Shown here: one piece after another, positions 43,051 through 55,521 of the stretch
Numbering within the stretch: position 1 is the stretch's first letter
Layout of the letters: each line of letters begins with the position of its first letter
Source of the DNA: Aristolochia californica
Taxonomy: Eukaryota; Streptophyta; Magnoliopsida; Piperales; Aristolochiaceae
Direction of reading: 5' to 3'
Length of the DNA stretch: 64,000 bases
Assembly (NCBI GenBank): GCA_029961685.1
Contig: JARWKL010000016.1
Location: 1,927,001-1,991,000 of the forward strand
The notes under the pieces: generated by a model
Databases searched by the model: none
The model's input: the letters and a program-made list of their open reading frames with translations, nothing else
What the model was told of the DNA's origin: nothing
Made by a program: the position numbers and the translations under genes

Positions 43051-45620
43051 CGTCATGTTCCTGTTGGCAGCTTTGTTCTTGGAGTTGATCTTGTTCCCAT
43101 TCGCCCCTTTCCTGGTGCGCTCTCTTTGACAGAAGGGCTGTCGTGCTTTCGATGTTGTCCTCCATGATGATGGGCCTCCCAGGCCACAGGCCAGTCTGCT
43201 CTTGTAATTGATTCTGTTAAGCTTGCTGTCGATTTCTTGCTCTCTAAGGGTACATTCCTTACAAAGTTAGCTTTCCGTTCAATTTTTGAGTTATATGCTC
43301 TACCAGGAAAATTTTATTTTTTCTTCCCTACTGTAGGACTTCTCTAATTCTGTATTTCATAAATTCAACAGCTTGATAGCTTTGAATTGTATGTTTTCAA
43401 TTTTTTTTCTTTGATCTATGGTGTAGTTTCTCTATTTGATATGTTGTCTTAGGTTTTTATGTCGCAGGACTACAGTGCCATTCTCTATTGTCTCAAGCAG
43501 GTATCACTTTTTTTTTTTTAATTGTTCAGATTGAAATGTTTTTAGGCAGCTCCCTTGCGCAATTGTAGCCAAAAGTTTTCCCTGATTGCTTGTTATTCCC
43601 ACTCTAGCTTACATGATGGGAAACTGCTTCTTCTGGGGAGCTGCAACAGATGAAGCCTAAATTCTTTGTGGATGCTCTATGTTTCTAGAAAGCTTAACTG
43701 GTTTGACTTACAATTTTAAACGCAGTTGTTTGAGAGAGTTGAGGTCACAAAACCTGTTGCTAGTCGATCAACATCGGCTGAAATCTTTGTTGTCGGTCTA
43801 AAATACAAGGCTTCTTCCACGATAGACCCTCTGCTTGATATGATTGATTTCAAAGAGCCATAGAACCACCCAAGGTAAGGCTCTCCTATTTTAGAGATGT
43901 TAGATGTCCTGTTCACTTACTATGTTATTAAGTTATTTAAATTTTTTCCTTTCTTGTTTTGATACTGTACCTTACTGATTGATTGCTTATTGCAGGTTGT
44001 GGATGTTCTGAGAGGGTCAAAGCAAAAGAGAAATCGTGAAGGGCTAGATCGCATACGTTTGTGATGGTCCATTGGATAGCTTGATAACAGCTTCATCTAT
44101 TAAGCTAATAAAGATATCAGCAAGCATGGTTCTGAGTGCTGTTAACAATATTAAATTGCAGTTACGAGGATGGAAATAAAACTTTGAGGAAGGTGTGCCT
44201 GGCTTCAGATTTTGTGTGGTCAGAGTCACCCTTGGATGTTATGGGGTCTGTGACTTCTATCTCCTTCAACCATCCTGCTTGTTTACCTGTCGGAGATCAT
44301 GCATTAGCAACAGAGGAGGTAATTTTACTTTCAATCTGCTTGCATTGGTCGGCTACGTTTTGTAGTTCCCTGATGTTCGTGGCAAGGTGTTGGGTTGAAA
44401 AGAAAAACCAGACAAGTGGGCTTGCAAACAAATTCTCAAATGTGGGTTCTACCTGATTCTGCTGCAGATTAAAACCCGTTGTGATAATCTGCGTGTTTTT
44501 GCCGACGCAGGATTTCAAACATCTGCTGAAGTAAGTTGGTTATGCCATTTTTTTACTCATGCTTGATAATTGCCATTGGTGATCATGAATTCTGGTAGTT
44601 TACTGTTGTATTATGCTGTCTTTCTGTGTTTTTTGTCATTAATCATTTTTCTTTTTGGCAACATATCTTTTTCCTCTTCCTTTCTTCCAAATGATGTATC
44701 AGAAATTATTATTTTGTCAATAAACATAAATCAGATATGTTAAGGAGGCATTCTCAAAAACAAAAATCTGTCGGGGAGATCCAATTTAAAAAAAATCTGT
44801 TAGGGAGAATATGATTTTGTTTTTTGTATCGTCATCAATTGTAAACTTGCTTGAGTCTTATCCCCACTTATGTGCTTGTTTTCTCTTGTTATTTCTGAAG
44901 ATGGCAGATGCATATGAGATGTCTGTTGCTTGTTTAGTCGAAACTCTATTGGCTTGTGAAGTTGTAAACAATTATTGTGAGCTGATAAAAAAACCCAATT
45001 GATGTTGCTTAGCATGAGAGAATTATTTTACCAGTTTGAGTCACAATGCTAAACACAACATTTTTTTTCTTTAAATTTCTCATGTAGGATGGCGATATGA
45101 TGAGTCCTGATGAATTTGATGATTTGGACAAAGATGATGTAAATGATGAAGCAAATCCACTCATGGTGCCAACGAGAAGCATCCTACCCAAGAGCAGATT
45201 ATGGAGAAGTGGTTTAGTCTGGCTGTATTTGCTGAAGAGGCAGAATACCCTTTTGGAAATAACAAGATGGAGGATGAAGAGGATGATATGCCTGATGGGA
45301 AAGTCATTATAGCAAAAAGACCAGAGGAAGCTGTAGCCCGTACTAAAGATCTGAACCTCTCAGATTCTCGGGTCTCAAATTCGAAGGATTTTGAGATAGT
45401 TCCTGCTATAGCTACTGACTTGAGTGATGGTTCATCATCTTCAACATCCAATGAATCAGAGCTGGATGATGATGCCAAAGCACAGATGCTAGCTTATGCA
45501 AAGAAAATGCTCAGGAAAAAGCAGAGGGAGCAAATAGTTGATGACGCATACAGCAAGTACATGTTAGGTGATGAAGGGCTGGCAACGTGGTTTGTAGTTG
45601 AGGTGAATACATGTTAGCTG
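43050..45620 (+). pseudogene. SPB1: SPB1-like pseudogene (copy S4)
   Basis: A plus-strand copy close to S1. It starts inside exon 1 (CATGTTCCTGTTGGCAGC) with no ATG or SAM motif. It shares with S1 the 7-bp deletion near 45177 and the loss of the middle exons between about 44905 and 44920. It is less damaged than S1 in its last part: MEDEEDDMPDGK ... SSSTSNESELDDDAKAQMLAYAKKMLRKKQREQIVDDAYSKYM is open from 45201 to 45617. It ends at 45620, where a short ACATGTTAG-TGTTGAAGG echo marks the junction with RING sequence. Non-functional. Confidence 0.8.
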
Positions 45621-45624
45621 TTGA

Positions 45625-45708
45625 AGGAAGACGGCCTGGTGGAAATGCCGGAGTAGTGATGAATGGAACAGGAGGAGCTCCATTGAAACTCGCCCGGTGA
45701 TTAGACAT
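45625..45708 (-). pseudogene. RING2-like 5' fragment (copy RING8)
   Basis: ATG at 45708; the first 28 or so codons (MSNHRASFNGAPPVP...) match RING2 and then stop abruptly at the junction with SPB1 copy S4. The rest of the gene, including the RING domain, is missing. Its upstream leader with (AGAAGC)n is retained. Confidence 0.8.
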
Positions 45709-46085
45709 GAATTGAGTGAAGAAGAGGAAGGAGCGAAGAGTAGAGCAGTGCAATGGAGTGGAGTGAGCCAGAAGCAGAAGCAGAAGCAGAAGCAGAAGGG
45801 TTTTAATTTTGTAGGCGTAATCAGTTTTCCTAAACGACAGTCAGCTTTCAATTTCACAATTGCAAGTCTACGACCTTCCCCTCATCGTGAGTGAGAAGAG
45901 GGCTCCCTCCTTCCCGTTTCCCTTGTCACGCGGGGTGAAGTTCCTGATGTCAGTTTTCATGGAGGAAGGTCTACTACTGACCTCCTTTTCTCTTCTCCCG
46001 AGAGCGCAGATGTTGAGAACCGTGAACCGAGAGCAGGCACAGTAGTCACTTTTTTTACCTGTTTTGTTTAAGGTTTAAAAGATAG
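45709..46085. promoter_or_regulatory. Intergenic region between RING8 fragment and SPB1 copy S5
   Basis: The counterpart of 2216-2649, with a deletion of about 57 bp around the position of 2390-2430. Same microsatellite and SPB1 5' flank. Confidence 0.5.
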
Positions 46086-46786
46086 ACAAAAGAAAAGGCA
46101 AAAGGAAAGCATCGTTTGGATAAATTCTATCACTTGGCAAAGGAGCAAGGTTATCGCTCTCGAGCGGCATTCAAGCTCCTCCAACCGGATGCCAAGTTCC
46201 AGTTCCTCCCTTCCTCCCGCTCTGTTCTAGACCCATGTGCAGCCCCCCGAAGCTGAATGCAAGTCGTCGTAAGTCATGTTCCTGTTGGCAGCTTTGTTCT
46301 TGGAGTTGATCTTGTTCCCATTCGCCCCTTTCCTGGTGCGCTCTCTTTGACAGAAGGGCTGTCGTGCTTTCGATGTTGTCCTCCGTGATGATGGGCCTCC
46401 GAGGCCACAGGCCAGTCTGCTCTTGTAATTGATTCTGTTAAGCTTGCTGTCGATTTCTTGCTCCCTAAGGGTACATTCCTTACAAAGGTAGCTTTCCGTT
46501 CAGTTTTTGAGTTATATCCTCTGCCAGGAAAATTTTATTTTTTCTACCCTAAAGTAGGACTTCTCTAATTCTGTATTTCATAAATTCAACAGCTTGATAG
46601 CTTTGAATTGCATGTTTTCAATTTTTTTTCTTTGATCTATGGTGTAATTTCTCTATTTGATATGTTGTGTTTGGTTTTTAGGTCGCTGGACTACAGTGCC
46701 ATTCTCTATTGTCTCGAGCAGGTATCACTTTTATTTTTTTTAATTGTTCAGATTGAAATGTTTTTAGGCAGCTCCCTTGCGCAATT
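46086..46786 (+). pseudogene. SPB1: SPB1-like 5' fragment (copy S5)
   Basis: Exon 1, intron 1 and exon 2 of an SPB1 copy almost identical to 2650-3335. It shares the missing ATG and the in-frame TGA (46254-46256) in the SAM motif, so these lesions predate the duplication. It is cut in intron 2 or exon 3 at CGCAATTG (46786) and joined to the transposase-tail region. Confidence 0.85.
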
Positions 46787-47052
46787 GGGGTTTAGTGTTT
46801 GGGGCTTTTAGGGGTTTTAAGGTCTAGGGTTTATGGTTTGGGGCTTTTAGGGAAAGATGATGATTCAAACGATGAGCTTGGTGGAGGGGGTGATGAGGTC
46901 CAATTAGCAGGTGTAAATGAGGATGAAGATAGCGATGATCTTGGGGATGAAAGCAACCTATCAACAACCATGCGGAGGTGCTGTGTATTAGAATCCACTA
47001 GAGCCGCACAATTTCAAGATGCCATAGCGACTAGCATGTGGAGTTGTTATTA
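46787..47052 (+). pseudogene. PIF/Harbinger-type transposase C-terminal remnant, second copy
   Basis: Matches 6868-7134; KDDDSNDELGGGGDEVQ to ATSMWSCY and a stop. It follows the SPB1 fragment directly. No catalytic domain. Confidence 0.55.
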
Positions 47053-47234
47053 ATGGTTGTACTTTTTTGCTTTTGAACATGTATGTTGTCATTAATATGT
47101 ACTAAACTAGTAAGTTGATGATTTTAAACGCGCGAACTCGGTGATGTATTCCAAGGCATAAACGTTTGCTTTTATGTTGTAAATTGAGGATAATTAGGAG
47201 TAACTCGGCTCATTTTGAAACATGTTTTTTTTTT

Positions 47235-47627
47235 AACTTTAAATTATATATATATATATATATATCTGTGTGTGTGTGTGTTATTAAAAATTATTTAAAC
47301 TATTCATTTTTATTTCATAAAAATATATTATTAATTACGTAAAAAATTCATAGTATGTTATTAATAAAATAATTGTTTTTATTTATTCAGTTCAATTAAA
47401 TAATTTATTCGTTAATTATATTCGCTTTTGTTATTTTATACTTTTTTTCACATGTTTAAAATTTATTCTAGTCACACGTAATTGGTATATTAATTTATAA
47501 TCAACCGTAATAATTAATTAATTTAATTATCGCATTGCTATAATTTATTAAACAAATGGTTTTGTGTTTTGTGTTAATATCTTATTAATTATTAATACGT
47601 AAAAATATATATTATCTTATCGATAAA

Positions 47628-47682
<55 letters not shown>

Positions 47683-48200
47683 CTGTATTAAAATAGTGAT
47701 TTTTAATGTCATAATATATTTTATGTTATTAAAAATTATGTATTTATTTATTATATTCACTTATGTTTTTTTTATTTTTTTATTTTTTTAAATAGTTTAT
47801 TCTAGTCACACGTAATGAGTATATTAATTTATAATAAACTATAATCATTAATTGGTTTAATTATTCAATTAATTAAACCATTACTTTTTCATTTTGTGTT
47901 AATATATTATTAATTAATAATATGTAAAATATATATTATGTTATTGATAAATTAATATACTTATTTATTTATTATGTATTTTTTTATTTTGTATTAAAAT
48001 AGTGAGTTTTAATGTTAAACTATATCTTATGTTATTACAAAATAATTTATTTTTTTATTATATTCACTTATGTTATTTTTAACTTTTTTATATATTTTAA
48101 ATAATTTATTCTAGTCACAAGTAATTAGTATATTAATTTATAATAAACTGTAATCATTAATCGGTTTAATTATACAATTGCTATAATTAATTAAACCATT
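47235..48200. repeat. AT-rich 310-bp-period tandem repeat, second copy
   Basis: The counterpart of 7290-8260, with TCTAGTCACA-GTAAT blocks at about 47467, 47802 and 48109. A (TA)n tract of about 47 bp (47634-47680) replaces a short AT stretch at about 7718-7732 in the first copy. Confidence 0.7.
47634..47680. repeat. Microsatellite (TA)n, expanded in copy 2 only
   Basis: About 23 TA units; the homologous site in copy 1 has no such run. Confidence 0.9.
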
Positions 48201-48591
48201 AGGTTTATTCTCGTCTTCACACTCCCTTTGTCATCTTCGTATCTCTTCCCGCTCTTCCTCTCTTCGTCTCTCGGTCCTCTCTCCCGTCTCCGCGTCTCGA
48301 GGTTCCCTCTTACCTCCATTGGTTTCTCTACGTCTTAGAATAATCTCTTGGTTCTCGGCCCTTTGGGCCCTCTCTCTCGCCTCTCGCCAAGACGCCTCTC
48401 GCCCTCTGTTTCCCTCTCTTTCGCCTCTCTTGTCTCAAACTTCTTCCGATTTCTCCATTTAGGGTTCGATTGCCCTAGCTTCTACCTATTTCTCACATTG
48501 TCACTGCAAGCCAATAGGAACCACAATGCAGGGAGAAAATTTCACCTTACGTCATCCTCGAAATATAAAAAGATCTTGATCAAATCTTTGG
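48201..48591. other. Pyrimidine-rich non-coding stretch, second copy
   Basis: Matches 8261-8640; no gene seen. Confidence 0.35.
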
Positions 48592-48880
48592 GTTATTAAC
48601 CTGCTCTGATACCATGTAAACTTTCTTCAAAATCTTTCTTTCTTATTCGAAAATAATTTCACACACTTACATCCATATTTGTATACTAAAATTATAATTA
48701 TTTAATTCTGGTCTATCGGATCTCCGAAGTTGTGTTATGGAGATCCGGTAGACCAGAATTAAATAACTGTAATTTTAGTATATAAATATGGACGTAAGTG
48801 TGTGAAATGGGATCAGAAAGAAAGATTTTACAAAAAAGTTTACATGGTATCAGAGCGGGTTAATAACCCAGTTAACTTTT
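48592..48880. repeat. Long inverted repeat with PBS-like ends, second copy
   Basis: Same structure as 8641-8933, with only scattered substitutions. TGGTATCAGAGC at the outer ends is intact. Confidence 0.75.
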
Positions 48881-49606
48881 CAAATCTATTAAATAACTTG
48901 AGTTAACAGGTTTTAAAGTCATTGGATTTTCCATTTCAGTAGGGTTTAAGTTTGGAAGCAAGGGCTTTTAAAAGCTCATGCTTCTACAACCCTTTCTTTT
49001 CGGATTTTAACCATCATTGTGCCAAGTTTCCAGTGATATTGGCTATTACTCATGTAGCTTGGTACTCAAAACAATATACCTTCAAGGAGGGTACAATTTA
49101 TTTGACAAGTATTATATGAAAAGTTTTAAATGTAGGTTAGATTGGAACCAGATTAAAATTCTTGGGCTCATGCTCGATTCCAATTTTAGACTTGAGGTTG
49201 AACTCGAGTTTGAAGTATTCAGATCAAACCCAACTCAAACATATTCAAGTTTGAGCTCCGCTCGACTCGATGCCACCCTTACTTTTTGTATGATTGATTT
49301 TAGTAGCATACTTTTAAACGAATTTGGTATTTGAATTATACATAACAGAGATTCAATTACAGTTTCGGAGAAGAATCTTTAAAATTACCAGCTCTGAAGT
49401 AGTATTAAAGCAAATGTAGTTCTAGAGAAAACCCTAATCTTTCCTGTTCTCTTAATTTTCTAATTTTCTTCTCCTTTGCCATTCAACGATTTTCACACCA
49501 AAATTTGCCATTTTCCAACTCGATCTGGTGTGAACTTGAAATTCAACATATTTTCTTCGGTTTGCTTTGTGTCATCCCCATCGGATCTGTTGGCCATGGT
49601 TGGCAT
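48881..49606. other. Non-coding DNA and gene fragment F, second copy
   Basis: Matches 8934-9658. Fragment F (49483-49606) ends exactly at the hAT element. Confidence 0.4.
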
Positions 49607-51917
49607 TAGGGGTGACATCGAGCCAAGCTGAGCCCGAACCTGCCTATATTCGAGCCCAGCTTCGAGCCGAACCTCGTCTCGAGCCTAAAATTATTATCGA
49701 GCTCGAGCCCAAAAATTTGAACCGAGTTCGAGCCAAGCTCGAGCTTCAACATACATTTAAAATTTTTCAAAAAATATATATAATAAATTATATATAAAAT
49801 TATGCATATATTTTACATAAAATTGGGCATGACCTCTACATAAGATTGGGCATGACCTCTACTTAAAATTGAGCATAATCTATGTATATAATATTTATAT
49901 AAAATTCGGTATGACCTCTACTTAAAATTGGGCATAATCTATATACATAATACTTGCATAAACACTCCATAAATTTGTCTATACATTCCATAAACACTCC
50001 ATGAAATTGTTTATACACTCCATACACTCCATAAAATAGTCTAAACACTCCATACATTGCATAACATTTGGAAAAAATTTAATACAATAATCAATAACAA
50101 CAAAATTAAATAAAATATCACTATCAATTTACATTTACCCAAATAAAACTATAAATCCTTTAAATAAAAGTTTATTACTATTAGAGACTTACTAGAAAAT
50201 TACAAGAAATATTTTAAATTTTTCTTAGGAAAGTTAAATGGACCTCTTATTGCCTTTTCTAAGGAAATAAATAAAAATTAATAATTAATCTAATATATTA
50301 TTATACTTATCGATAAATTTTTAATCAAATAAAATGTCAAACACAAAATTGCTATGAAAATTGCCTCATGCTGAAAGTATTATATCATCAACTATCAAAT
50401 ACTTATTCAAAAATTTTCTATACGGTTTTCTAGCCCATCTTGGCAAGAAAATATTACTTAGAAAATTATATGATTTTTTATCAAAAATTTATAATTAGAA
50501 AAATATTTTCAAAAAATATGAGGCATTAATGGTCCCTATATTTCTACTAAAAATGTCTTTTCAACATTTATTGAAAAAACCACTAATAGTCTATAGAAAC
50601 GTATTTCTACTAAAATATATTTTCAATTTCTTCAAGAGTCATGAGGAAGGGACAAAGAGTTTTTTTTTCCTTGTTTAGGATCTCGCACGTAGGGGAGGTT
50701 TCGAATAAATTATATATAAAATTATGCATACATTTAAAAAAAAAAAGAATGATAGGGGAAGTTCAGAATTGGATTTCAATAATGGATTAAAATGCACCAA
50801 TATTAATCTTTTTTACTCACAATTGTTGTCTAGCTTGTTTTTTAATTTTTTAATCTGGCCATAAATTTACTATGACCTCCTTAGTGCCCCTAGATGAAAA
50901 TTTATATTCTAGGAAAAACTTGAAATACTTTTCTTATGATACATATTTCCAAAAAAAACTTTAAATAAAATCCTATTACTTTTAGTGATTTATTTGAAAA
51001 TTACAAAAAATATTTTAAATTTTTCTTAGGAAAGTTAAATGGACCTTTTATTGCATCTTGTAGGGAAATAAATATAAATTAATAATCAATCTAATATATT
51101 ATTATACTTATCAATAAATTTTTAATCAAATAAAATGTCAAACACAAAATTGAAATGAAAATTGCTTCATGCTAAAAGTATTACTACATAAATATTTATT
51201 CAAAAAAATTTTATACAGTTTTCTACCCCAACTAGGTAGGAAAATCTTAGTTAGAAAATTATATGAATTTTAATAAGAATTTTTTATTATAAAAATATTT
51301 AAAAACAACATGAGACACTAATAGCTCAAAGAAACTTATTTCTATAAAAAGTATTTTTAATTTTTTTCAAAAGCGACGAGGAAGGAGAGTTTAAGGAATT
51401 TTTTTTTTTTACTTTATGATCTCGCACGTGCGAATTCATTTTTGCGCGGAGGAGGGGGGAGATTATTTCTCCCCTGTTTTTGGTTTTCCGCCGAGACGAC
51501 GAAGGGATGGGGGTTACGGCACCGGGGAGGACTTGTCGTCAGGGATGACAACTGCGATGGAAGCAGCGGTGGCGGAAATGGCGGCGACGGAAACATAGGC
51601 AACGACGAGGAGAGGAAGAAATAGAACGGACGGCCACAGAGGCGGCCGGCAAACAGCTGTCGACGACGGTAGAGGCTGCGACAACAGCCGACGGGAGGGG
51701 CACGGCGGTGACGAGGGGAGGAAATTTTTTCCCCTCTTGCTCTCGCTCACGCTCCCACTCCCGACCCGATACCTATCCCAACTCACCTCGAGCCGGCTCG
51801 CTAGCCGACGAACCCAACCTAGCTTTAGTCAAGCTCGGCTCGAGCTCAATAGATTATGAATCGAACCGAGCCGAACTCGAGCTGCTCGCAAGCCGGCTCG
51901 GTTCGAAGTCACCCCTG
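49607..51917. mobile_element. Non-autonomous hAT element, second copy
   Basis: Left end TAGGGGTGACATCGAGCC, right end CGGTTCGAAGTCACCCCTG, matching 9659-11952. A GC-rich insert of about 50 bp near 51525-51575 is absent from the first copy. Confidence 0.7.
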
Positions 51918-51925
51918 CTTTTGAG

Positions 51926-53180
51926 TAGGGGTGACATTGAGCCGACCGAAGCTCGAACCTGCATATGTTCGTATTTGGTTTGATTTGAATACTTTGAACT
52001 CAAGCTCGGACCCAAAAGTTTTAATTGAGTTTGAGTTCAAACTCGAACTCAAACCAATATATAAAATTATAAAAATAAATAAATAAATAAAGAGAATATT
52101 GCGATGAATTTAGTACCATTAAACTAGAGCATACGAATGTATAATAATAAGTGTTTATTCTATAGAAAAACAACAGTATTAAATGTTGAGAGACCCAAAA
52201 GGGTTGAACAATTGATCATCTTTGAGGTAAATAAGAACAACTATCAACCAACCAGAGAGGGAATTGATGAGAGCAATTAGAGTAAAGAGTTTAGTCCAAA
52301 ACTTGATATGATTATAAAAGACAGAGAATAGAAAATCTAAGTCTCTCCCTATGATTCAAGTTGTTTAGTCCAGAGCTTGTTTCGACTCAATTGTATCCTC
52401 CAATGACTTAATACCCAACTCCCCTGATCCTCTACTTGAGTCGGTCATATAATCTTCTACAACATACATATGCATTATGTCAAAAATAGCATTCAAAAAA
52501 TTACATAAAATAACCTAAAAATGCCTTCTTTTTGAGTTAGAAGACATTCAGTCGAAAACCCTAAACATAAGAGTCAAGCAGCTCCCTACGACTCTAGTTA
52601 CCCAATGGAAAATCCGATACAATGAGATGAGTCAAAAAATCAAGCAATGTTCATTGTTCACTATGCCACTATTAATATTAGATATTTAATATGCTAATAT
52701 TTATTATTTTAGAGTTATCAATTATTATTTCTACCAATTATTGATTATTATTTGCTATTATTATTGTCTTGTTTTTATATAATATAAAAATTTAAGAGCT
52801 TTATCCATCATAAATGTCATATATCTGAATTAATTAAATTAATATTTTATTTATCAATTATATACTCATAATCAATAAATAAAATAAACCAAAACATAAT
52901 CTGCTCTTCCTTATTCATTTATTTAGGTTAATTATTTTATTTTTTTCATTATTGCTCAAATTTAATTAGAATTTAACATATTAATAACATTTAATTAATT
53001 AATATTTAATAAACAAACTATTGTTACTAATAAAAATTTAATGCTATTAATAATCAAGATTGTGTTATTATTTGAAGCAATAATTATTAATATTAATTAA
53101 TTTAACAATATTTGGTTGTAATTTAATAAATATTATATTATAATGTCAAACACAAAAGGAAAACATATTTGCATGAATTA
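51926..53180. repeat. AT-rich repeat family E, second copy
   Basis: Matches 11961-13230; ends GCATGAATTAGCAAG. No gene. Confidence 0.6.
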
Positions 53181-53607
53181 GCAAGTCCAGCCCAGACAGC
53201 AAGAGAGAGGTAGTGGAGCTTCGACTCTCCCCCCTTCTTCTAATAATCGGTAAAAGGACCCTCTTCGCCGGAGACGATTAACGGCAAATTCAAGACATCG
53301 ACGATAACTTAAACTGAAAGCTGATTACTGTTAAGAAATGGTCATTTAATGCTTGAAAAGTATCTCCGGCGTCTCCTGAATCTCTTCCGCGTGTCCAATT
53401 CGGTTGACGGAGACACTGATCTACTTCGCGGAAGGACTCATTTTGGGAAAGTCGCTGGATAGCAATTTCAATTGAAAACTGACTCATATGCCTCGTCTCA
53501 GTCTGGGAAACTCACTACGCGGTGGAAAATCGTCTTCGCCTATAAATACGCTTCCCCATTCAGGTTAAGGCTCACTCCACTCCACTGCAAGTTCCTCTTC
53601 GGCATTC
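53181..53607 (+). promoter_or_regulatory. Promoter and leader of RING6 (type A), TATA at 53541-53548
   Basis: TATAAATA 60 bp before the ATG; nearly identical to the RING3 promoter apart from a deletion of about 10 bp near 53440. Confidence 0.6.
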
Positions 53608-54290
53608 ATGGCTAATCACCCCGCTGCTTCTCCTGTGCCTCCTGTTCCATTGATCGATACTCGCCTACTTCCCCCAGGAGAACCTCTCTCTTTTGATATC
53701 TCCTTTAACCCTTCGCGCCAAGCCCCAGTCCACGCTCCCACGGCAGTCATCTCAATCTGCCATCGACGCAAGTTCTTCTATATGGGTCCTATGCGGGAGA
53801 GAGGCCATGTTAATCAAGTTATTTTCCGTACACCTGCTGTGTGCTTTCGTCTAGCGCTTTCCTTATTGTTCGATCGGAGTCGCTGGCAGAATGTGGCCTC
53901 CGGAATACTGCACCACTTCTCCTTCGACATCTCTATATTCTTGGAGCTGATTGGGCGGAGCTCGCGTTGAGGCATGGGTGTACGAGGTTGGATATGGCGG
54001 TTGACGTGCGTGAGAGGACCGAAATCGACTTTCCTCTACCGATTCCCGCAGACCCCGAGTCAATGCCGCCGGTAGAAGAGGCTTCTGTCGGCCAGAATAT
54101 GAAGTTGAAGGAGCTGAGCGAGATAGCTGCCGGAGAGACGTGCGCTGTTTGTTTTGAAGAATTTGGAGGATCGACGAAGTCGGTGACGGAGACTCCATGC
54201 TCGCATCTTTTCCACACTGACTGCCTCCTTCCTTGGTTGAGCAGAGCGACTACATGTCCTCTCTGCAGATCCTCCCTCCGACTCCCATGA
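53608..54290 (+). pseudogene. RING-H2 pseudogene (copy RING6), 28-bp deletion
   Basis: Promoter, ATG and most of the sequence equal RING3, but 28 bp are missing after CACCACTTCTCCTTC at about 53925, between two CTCCTTC repeats. The frame from the ATG then ends after 120 codons (SFDISIFLELIGRSSR). The remaining two-thirds, including a perfect RING-H2 finger (CAVC ... CSHLFHTDC ... CPLC), is open in another frame without an ATG at the right place. It could yield a 120-residue truncated protein lacking the RING domain. Confidence 0.88.
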
Positions 54291-55338
54291 TCCAAGTTGA
54301 AAGTTGATTAGTTGGTTAGACGAATCAAAGTCTTGTATGTTATTTTTTATGTAAAAAGATTGTTGATTCTACAGAAACTTCTTACGTGTATCCGCCACCG
54401 TGCAAACGATGCTGTAACACAACTCCACTTTGTATATCTGTAATAAATTGATTAGATAGGAAACAGATTCTACGAGTTCTAAATTTCCCCATTTAGATTA
54501 ATATGTGAGACCTTAACTACTCGATATCTGGTTACGATAGTTTTCTGGGTAATTGATCTTATCAAACATACTCCTATGTTTTGATGATTAGACTTAACTA
54601 CTGGATAGCTGGTTTCAATAATTTTCTGGGTAACAGATCTTATCAAACATAGTCCTCTGTTTTGATGATTCGACAACTCCTTTCTTTCCGAGTTCCTAGC
54701 TTTCAGATCAGAGAAGGCAAAGAAGTTAAACGGATGTAAGGAGTGGAGTTAAATCTATCTTTAAGCAGCTTAACCCCATTTTGAAAAGTGAGTACTGTAC
54801 CTGCTCTCGTTAAAGAAAGTTCACGGTTCTCAACCTTGTTGAAATGGTGATTACAGTAGCATCTTGTTATGGTCGTTCGCTCATAGAGTCGCATATTTGC
54901 GCTCTGGGGAGAAGGGAAAAGGAGGTCAATAGTAGACCTTCCTCCATGAACAAGCATTTCTGGGTTTGCTGATCATCAGGAACTTCTCCCTGCGTGACAA
55001 TGGAAACGGGAAGGGGGAGCCCTCTTCTCACTCACGGGGAAGGTAATGGCAAGACTGTCAATTCCAAAAATCTAGGAAGTTTCATTTTTATACTTCTTCA
55101 CGACTAGGTAGCCAGGACCCCTCTTGCTGCCATCTTGTTATTTTTTATTCATTTTTAAAGGGTTAGCTTTCTTCTTCAGATTAGCTTCTGCAACATTTTT
55201 TATGATCTGTTTGAAATCCGTTTCCCAATGAGTGATGTATGAGAAAATCTATCAATTTTTTTTTGGTTTGTCTTTGTATTTTCCATAATTTTTGTTATTT
55301 TATTTTTTCTTTGAACTTATATGAGTGCTCCCATAGTA
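54291..55338. other. 3' flank of RING6, no gene
   Basis: Contains the two-unit direct repeat (54512-54672), a reversed SPB1 5' flank (54790-55060; more complete than at 14900) and AT-rich DNA shared with 15090-15297. Confidence 0.5.
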
Positions 55339-55521
55339 GCTTCAATTAGGGCTGGACACGGGTTGGGTCAGTTCCGGGTTTTCGAAAAACCAAAACCGAA
55401 TCCGAAATGTCAAATCCAACATTGACTCAATCACCTTCTCGCCTGTCCCGATAAATTTTATTTAAACCCAACGCATCTTCGTAAACCTAACCCATCTCTT
55501 AGCCGTCCCTACCGTATTTTA

